Below are positions 4,716 through 9,815 of a stretch of DNA of 9,815 nucleotides, one piece after another. This DNA comes from Christensenella sp. UBA4651 (GTDB lineage: Bacteria > Bacillota > Clostridia > Christensenellales > UBA1242). Each line of letters starts with the position of its first letter. Positions within the stretch are counted from its first letter, which is position 1. The notes below the pieces were generated by a model that worked only from the letters and a program-made list of their open reading frames with translations, did no database searches and was not told the DNA's origin. The DNA lies in the NCBI GenBank assembly GCA_002405615.1, contig DHMD01000039.1, positions 1,179 through 10,993 of the forward strand, read 5' to 3'. The position numbers and the translations under genes are program-made.

Positions 4716-7700
4716 ATGAAATTAAATGTAGTTTTGAGTAACAATTTTTTGGATGCAAATAATACCCAAATTGACCTGATTGGTGAGGGTATAAAAACGG
4801 GTAAAAAGCAAATCGTAATTGTGCCAGAAAAGCGGGTAACAAGTCAGGAAAAACGCATAATGGAGCGCTTGAATTTGCGTGCTACTTTTGATGTAAAAGT
4901 TATGACATTGAGTTCTCTTGTTGGTCAAATTTTACCTAGTCAAAATGATATGGAAATTTTGTCAAAATTAGGTGCTGTAATGCTCGTAGAAATGTTAATC
5001 TCGCAGCATAGGGCGGAGCTAGTTTGCTTTGACAAAACTTTACTGACAGTTGCTTTTGCAGACAGTGTTTATGCGGCTATAATGCAACTCAAAACTTGTG
5101 GGATTTCGCCTCAAATTTTGCGCGAAAAATTGCATCAAATTGAGAGTTTACCTTTGCGAAAAAAGATGCAGGATATTTTGGTTATTTATGAGGCGTATGA
5201 GAGGGTAAAAGAGGGCAAATTCTATGACTCTTGCGATAGGTTGAATTTGGCTTCGCAAACAATTCTTGCAGGTGGTGAGTTGGGACAAGATTACCATTTT
5301 TGCGGTATTGAAAGTATGACTGATATTGAGTTTGGCGTCTTGTCTGCCTTAATACAGAAGTCCAACAGTGTGAGCATAGGTGTTATGGCTGCGGAAGATG
5401 GACAGCCTAATGCCGACCTTATAAAAAGTGATGTGCTAAATAAAATCAAGTCGTTTTGCAAATCGCAAAATCTTGTGCCGAATGTGATTCGTGCAAAATC
5501 AGAGTGTGCTGATTTTACTGGGCATATTTTGCGAAATGTGTTGGCGGTTACACCTCAAAAAATGTCAATATCGAATGGCGAAGTCGAAATTTACGAAGCG
5601 GGAAATCCGAGGTTGGAGGTTGAGTTTGTTGCTTTGGATATTTTGCAGTGTGTGCGTGGCGGGGCAAGGTATCGTGATTTTGCTATAAATTGCGCAAATA
5701 TGGAGGTGTACGAGCCGATAATCAGAAATGTGTTTGGTAGAGCGGGGATACCTGTTTGGATAGATGCCCCAACTGCATTGAGTGCTACCGAGATGGGCAA
5801 GTTTATTTTCGCAGCAGTTGACTTTGCTGGCGATGGGTTGCAAGCCAAGGACATTTATCGCTTTGTATCCAATAGCTTGTGCAATTTTACGCAATCCGAG
5901 CGAGAGTTATTTGAAAATGTAACCATTTGTTATGGAATTACAGGGGAAAGTTTGCTCGCGCCAAGCAAGCCTCATAACGCTGATATGAATTTTGACAAGT
6001 ATTTGGAGTTGAATCAAAAACTTGCTCCTCTGTATGAGTTTTGCGAAGTTGCAAAAACGAGTGGCACGGTTGCACAATATGTTGCGGCTCTCAACGCTTT
6101 GTTAGATAAATTTAATGTTGCTCAAAACTTGACCGGGTTGGCACAAGCCTTGAAAGAGGACGGAGATTTGAGTCGCAGCGGTATTGCTAGGCAGAATTAC
6201 AAGAAATTTGAAAGTATACTGGATACATTGGGTTCTGTTTTGGGTGGATTTGAATGTGATTTTGCTGAATTTACCAAGATTTTGCGGAGTGGTGTTTCGG
6301 GAAAAAGTATCAATCCACTACCGATGAGTGTCGATTGCGTGCGTATCGGGCAAAGTGGTACTAGCGCCTTTGATGAGGTAAAGTATTATTACATAATGTG
6401 TGCAATCGAGGGTAATTTGCCATCTTTTGGGAGTGATGTTGGTTTGATTGCGGACTATGATATTGAGGGATTGGGCAAAGTTGGGTTGTGCATTTCTCCA
6501 ACGGTTCGAGAGCAAAATTCCCTCCTCCGTCAAGGTGTCATCAATAGTTTTTGTTATGCGAGAGAGCGATTATGCGTAACATATCCGATTAGTATTGATG
6601 AGGAAACTTGTACCCCTGCTAGTGCGGTTACCTCGCTAATGAGTTTGTTTGACTATAAGGGCAACAAAATTAGGGCTATTAATGTCAACTCTTTGTGGAA
6701 TGTCGAATTTAACCCCGCTGCGAGGGAGTTTATAATTGATAAAAAATACGCAAATATTGAGCAGATTTTGAGCGGTTACATAGAGGGCTTGGGTCTGGTT
6801 GATATGAGTAATGAGAGGCAAGCGCTGCAAAATTCATTCGAAAAAGTTTTGACAAAATTTGCTCCTGATTATATCAAAAAGGCGACTGCTTGGCGACAAA
6901 AGCCAAAAGAGATACCTAATCTAAAAAATCCTAGTGAGGTGTTTTTTACCGAGGATAAGGCGGGGGTAACACAAATAGAGAAGTTTTTTGACTGCCCTTA
7001 TGCACATTTTTTGTCATATGGGTTGAAGATAAAAGAGCGTAAAACCGCCACTATACAGGCTACTGATATTGGTACACTTTTGCATGCGGTGTTGGAGCGT
7101 TTCGGACGCAAACTTTCTCGTGAGGGTGTGCAGCATATGGAGGATATACCGAGTTTTGTGCATTCGACCTTTGACAAGTTGTTGGTTACGCCTGAGTTTG
7201 AAAATATCGCTTTTGGCGAGGAGAATAAGGCACTCATTTCTGCGTTGCGAGTGGAGGCGGTTCGTGCTTGCGAAGCGGTGAATTATCAGATGCAACACTC
7301 AAAATATCAAGTGAAGTTTATAGAGGCAAAATTTGGTACGGAGGGTTTTGCGCCAATTCCCGAGATTGCGATTGTTAATACTCAAAAGCGGGTAAAAATT
7401 AGCGGGAAAATTGACCGAGCAGATGTTTGTGGTGGGAAATTGAGGATTATTGACTACAAAACCAGCAAAAATAGTGCCGATTTTAAGTTGCTCAATTTCT
7501 ATTTGGGTAAGAAAATTCAGCTGTTTTATTATATGGCGGCTATTATTGACTCGCTGCCGTATTCTCCGAGTGGGGCTTATTATTTGCCTGTTCACAAGGA
7601 GTATACGGAGGGCGATGTGCTTTCGCCATATTCTAGTTACTGTATGCAAGGTATGCCGCTCGATGATTCGGTAGATTTGTTGTGCCAGGACGACCAGTTT

Positions 7701-8033
7701 AGTTACGAACACCCCAAGAGTGATATAATCAAAGCGGATATTTCGACTAGCAAAGAGGTTGTCGGGCGAGATGAAATTGTCCTCAAATCTCGTGGAGCGA
7801 GTGCTGAGGAATTTGATTTGATGCTAAAATATGCTCGGCAAGTTTTGGCGGGTGCTATTAATGATATTTATTGTGGCTACATTGAGCCAACGCATTTTGA
7901 GGGCTCGTGCGAGTATTGTAAGTTTAGAAATATTTGTCGTAAGGGTGTCTATGTCGTGGATAAGATTCGTACTGATAACTTTGATGTGGACAAGACAGCC
8001 CCTTTTGTGATAAAGAAGAAAGAGGAGAAGTAA
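4716..8033 (+). CDS. addB: AddB/RexB, subunit B of the ATP-dependent helicase/exonuclease
   Basis: 1105 residues, slightly shorter than typical AddB (about 1150-1170). It partners AddA to unwind and degrade double-strand break ends until a Chi-type site is met, leaving a 3' tail for RecA. The C-terminal PD-(D/E)XK nuclease is intact: H790 in LLHAVLERFG, D900 in GKIDRAD, and D913-Y914-K915 in IIDYKTS. Four cysteines, C760 (FFDCPYAHF) and C1065, C1068 and C1074 (CEYCKFRNIC), match the Fe-S cluster that pins the nuclease domain of B. subtilis AddB, including the CX2CX5C spacing. The N-terminus (MKLNVVLSNNFLDANNTQ, then GKKQIVIVPEKRVTSQEKRI at 29-48) has no Walker A. It thus resembles streptococcal/lactococcal RexB rather than B. 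subtilis AddB. The ATG follows GAGGTG by 5 nt. Its stop overlaps the addA start by one base (TAATG). Confidence 0.95.
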   Translation: MKLNVVLSNNFLDANNTQIDLIGEGIKTGKKQIVIVPEKRVTSQEKRIMERLNLRATFDVKVMTLSSLVGQILPSQNDMEILSKLGAVMLVEMLISQHRAELVCFDKTLLTVAFADSVYAAIMQLKTCGISPQILREKLHQIESLPLRKKMQDILVIYEAYERVKEGKFYDSCDRLNLASQTILAGGELGQDYHFCGIESMTDIEFGVLSALIQKSNSVSIGVMAAEDGQPNADLIKSDVLNKIKSFCKSQNLVPNVIRAKSECADFTGHILRNVLAVTPQKMSISNGEVEIYEAGNPRLEVEFVALDILQCVRGGARYRDFAINCANMEVYEPIIRNVFGRAGIPVWIDAPTALSATEMGKFIFAAVDFAGDGLQAKDIYRFVSNSLCNFTQSERELFENVTICYGITGESLLAPSKPHNADMNFDKYLELNQKLAPLYEFCEVAKTSGTVAQYVAALNALLDKFNVAQNLTGLAQALKEDGDLSRSGIARQNYKKFESILDTLGSVLGGFECDFAEFTKILRSGVSGKSINPLPMSVDCVRIGQSGTSAFDEVKYYYIMCAIEGNLPSFGSDVGLIADYDIEGLGKVGLCISPTVREQNSLLRQGVINSFCYARERLCVTYPISIDEETCTPASAVTSLMSLFDYKGNKIRAINVNSLWNVEFNPAAREFIIDKKYANIEQILSGYIEGLGLVDMSNERQALQNSFEKVLTKFAPDYIKKATAWRQKPKEIPNLKNPSEVFFTEDKAGVTQIEKFFDCPYAHFLSYGLKIKERKTATIQATDIGTLLHAVLERFGRKLSREGVQHMEDIPSFVHSTFDKLLVTPEFENIAFGEENKALISALRVEAVRACEAVNYQMQHSKYQVKFIEAKFGTEGFAPIPEIAIVNTQKRVKISGKIDRADVCGGKLRIIDYKTSKNSADFKLLNFYLGKKIQLFYYMAAIIDSLPYSPSGAYYLPVHKEYTEGDVLSPYSSYCMQGMPLDDSVDLLCQDDQFSYEHPKSDIIKADISTSKEVVGRDEIVLKSRGASAEEFDLMLKYARQVLAGAINDIYCGYIEPTHFEGSCEYCKFRNICRKGVYVVDKIRTDNFDVDKTAPFVIKKKEEK

Positions 8034-9815
8034 TGGGGAAAGACGAGATAAAAGTGGTAGGGAGTCAAGCTGTTAGCCAAACTCCGACATACAATCCAGA
8101 GCAGAAGCAGGCTATCAAGACTAGGAACAAGGATATTTTGGTTGCTGCGGGTGCGGGCTGCGGAAAAACTTTTGTAATGATTGAGCGTATTGCGGATAAC
8201 ATTATAGAGAAAGTCGCCAGCGTTGACCAGCTCTTGGTAGTGACTTATACCAAGGCGGCGGCGAGTGAAATGAGGGTCAAGTTAGCGAATAAGATTAATG
8301 ACCTTCTCGCTGACCCGCAATATAGCGAGGACGAGAAAACTTATTTACGGACGCAAGCAGATTTGATAGGTCAAAGTGATATTTGTACTCTGCACAAGTT
8401 TTGTCAGAATATTATTCAGAAGTATTTTTATGTGCTTGATTTGGACTCTTCTTTTGCTATTTGTGATGATAGCGAGGCGAATGTGTTACGCAATCGTGCG
8501 ATAAAACAGATTTTTGATGAGCTGATTGCCGCAGATGACCCAGATTTTGCATTGCTTGCCAAAACCTTTGATGACAAGCGTGGATTTGGTAAAATTAGTA
8601 ACTATGTATTCAAAATCTATGAATTTTTGAATAACCAACCTGACATTAGCGTGTTTAGGAACAAAGTTAATAGTGCCTTTAATACTGATTTGAGTGAAAA
8701 CAAGTTTGCCAAAGTTCTCAACAAAAATGCGGCAGAATTGTTTGAGCATTTCCACAAGGTATTTTTCGGACTTTTTAATGATGCAAAAGTGCTGGGGCTT
8801 GATAAATTAGCGGAATTGTTGGCTGGTTATATCCTTTTGCTTGGGAAAGTCCATTCGGACGATTCTTTTGAGGACAATCTGCATATGGCGTTCTCCATAA
8901 AGTTGGCTGCATTACCTCGAACCAAGGCGCAGTCTCCCGAGGAAGATGAGCTTCGTGCCCGCATAAAAGACGCAAAAGACAGTTTTACCAAAGGTCTAAA
9001 AGGTGTTTTGGCAGACTATATAACTGATGATGTGGAGGCTATCAAGGCGGATATGATGTCTAGCCAGCGGATTGTCAATGCAATGTTAGATTTGGTTCAG
9101 ATGTTTAGAGAGCGTTATTTGCAACTCAAAAAGGACAAAAATTTGCTAGATTTCTCTGATTTGGAGCATTATGCGTACCAAATTTTGTCTAATCCGCAGG
9201 TAAATGCCGAGGTGCGTGGTAGGTACAAGCAAATTTATGTTGATGAATATCAAGATGTTAATGATATTCAGGAGGGCATACTCAACAAGGTTCACGACAT
9301 TCGTGATATTTTCCTTGTAGGAGATGTAAAACAGAGTATTTACGGTTTTAGAAACACAAATCCGCAGATTTTTCTAGATAAATTAGAGAAATTTGGGGCG
9401 GAGGATAAGGATACTGGTTCGGCAATCACGATTAACCTAAATAATAATTACCGTAGCGACCAGCGAGTTTTGGATTATGTAAACTGGGTGTTTGGCGTTT
9501 TGATGACCAAAGAGTTCGCTGGAATTGACTACAACAACGGTAATGCGATGAATTCCGCTTCGGGCTATCAGCACAACAATCCAAAGGCTTTGCCTACTGT
9601 TGAGTTTATGATTATAAATAAGACGAAAGAATCAGAGGAAAAACTCAATGCGAGTGAAGTGTACACAGTTAGCAAAGCGCCTTTGGTTCAAGATGTGGAG
9701 AAAAGTTACGCAAAGGCGGAGGCGTACGCTATATATAATAAGATAATGTACCTTTTGAGTGAACAAAAGACGATTTATGACGCAAAAAAGAAAATCGATA
9801 GGGAAATTCAGTTTA
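8033..9815 (+). CDS. addA: AddA/RexA, helicase-nuclease subunit A, 3' end outside window
   Basis: Open from ATG 8033 to the window end without a stop: 594 codons of an expected 1150-1250. This is the UvrD-like SF1A helicase half. Motif I is AAGAGCGKT with K45. Motif Ia is TYTKAAASEM (71-80), and TLHKFC follows. Motif II is VDEYQD with D404-E405, motif III GDVKQSIYGFR (430-440), and motif IV NNYRS with R474. AddA is the 3'-5' motor and carries a second nuclease domain at its C-terminus, which lies beyond the window. In motif I the usual Ser of AGAGSGKT is Cys (C43), and motif Ia has Tyr for the usual Phe; the catalytic Lys and Thr are kept. The ribosome binding site GAGGAG (8022-8027) lies inside the end of addB, 5 nt before the ATG. 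The TAATG overlap points to translational coupling with addB. Confidence 0.95.
   Translation, partial: MGKDEIKVVGSQAVSQTPTYNPEQKQAIKTRNKDILVAAGAGCGKTFVMIERIADNIIEKVASVDQLLVVTYTKAAASEMRVKLANKINDLLADPQYSEDEKTYLRTQADLIGQSDICTLHKFCQNIIQKYFYVLDLDSSFAICDDSEANVLRNRAIKQIFDELIAADDPDFALLAKTFDDKRGFGKISNYVFKIYEFLNNQPDISVFRNKVNSAFNTDLSENKFAKVLNKNAAELFEHFHKVFFGLFNDAKVLGLDKLAELLAGYILLLGKVHSDDSFEDNLHMAFSIKLAALPRTKAQSPEEDELRARIKDAKDSFTKGLKGVLADYITDDVEAIKADMMSSQRIVNAMLDLVQMFRERYLQLKKDKNLLDFSDLEHYAYQILSNPQVNAEVRGRYKQIYVDEYQDVNDIQEGILNKVHDIRDIFLVGDVKQSIYGFRNTNPQIFLDKLEKFGAEDKDTGSAITINLNNNYRSDQRVLDYVNWVFGVLMTKEFAGIDYNNGNAMNSASGYQHNNPKALPTVEFMIINKTKESEEKLNASEVYTVSKAPLVQDVEKSYAKAEAYAIYNKIMYLLSEQKTIYDAKKKIDREIQF

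Noticed and set aside
5491..5894. Open frames on both strands inside addB, such as 5491-5688 plus and 5565-5894 minus
   Set aside because: They overlap a complete AddB coding sequence with intact motifs and have no supporting start signals, so they are frame shadows.

Overview
The window looks like chromosomal DNA of a low-to-medium G+C Gram-positive bacterium, most likely an uncultured gut-type member of the Clostridia. The evidence is the short XRE regulator with a typical clostridial sequence, a YugP-family zinc peptidase, an AddB/RexB-AddA/RexA (not RecBCD) recombination nuclease, a tandem-domain regulator of a type I associate with uncultured Clostridia, and AGTGAGG/GAGGTG-type ribosome binding sites. 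No tRNA, rRNA, CRISPR array, IS element or phage module was seen. The taxonomic call rests on family recognition only.

Layout. (1) 1-827: a divergent pair, a small XRE repressor-like protein (minus, cut by the window start) and a SLOG-superfamily (DUF1273/YpsA-like) protein (plus). Two 18-bp palindromic sites, centres 20 bp apart, lie between them over the -35 elements of both predicted promoters. (2) 837-1757: a single-pass membrane protein of unknown function behind a near-consensus promoter, ending in a long bidirectional hairpin terminator. (3) 1763-3525: two minus-strand genes, a YugP-like membrane zinc peptidase with its own promoter and, upstream of it, an unrecognised protein with 13 cysteines in its first 114 residues. 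(4) 3627-4475: a probable DNA-binding protein with two related domains and a coiled-coil tail. (5) 4476-4715: a non-coding stretch with a three-unit 11-bp repeat, a terminator, two DnaA-box-like sites and the promoter for the next genes. (6) 4716-9815: addB (complete, RexB-like, nuclease and Fe-S motifs intact) and addA (first 594 codons, runs off the window), overlapping by one base.

How the parts work together. AddB and AddA form the helicase-nuclease that resects double-strand breaks for RecA-dependent repair, and the gene overlap fits balanced synthesis of the two subunits. The XRE-SLOG pair looks like a small self-contained regulated unit: the regulator probably controls itself and the SLOG gene through the paired operators. 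SLOG proteins as a superfamily bind nucleotides or nucleotide-derived ligands, so a sensing or processing role is plausible but unproven. The remaining genes are separate transcription units.

The most interesting items are the XRE/SLOG operator pair, the DnaA-box pair in front of addB, the 11-bp repeats, and the cysteine-rich unknown protein. I did not find a clearly new multi-gene system. Most of the window is ordinary housekeeping sequence plus conserved hypotheticals.
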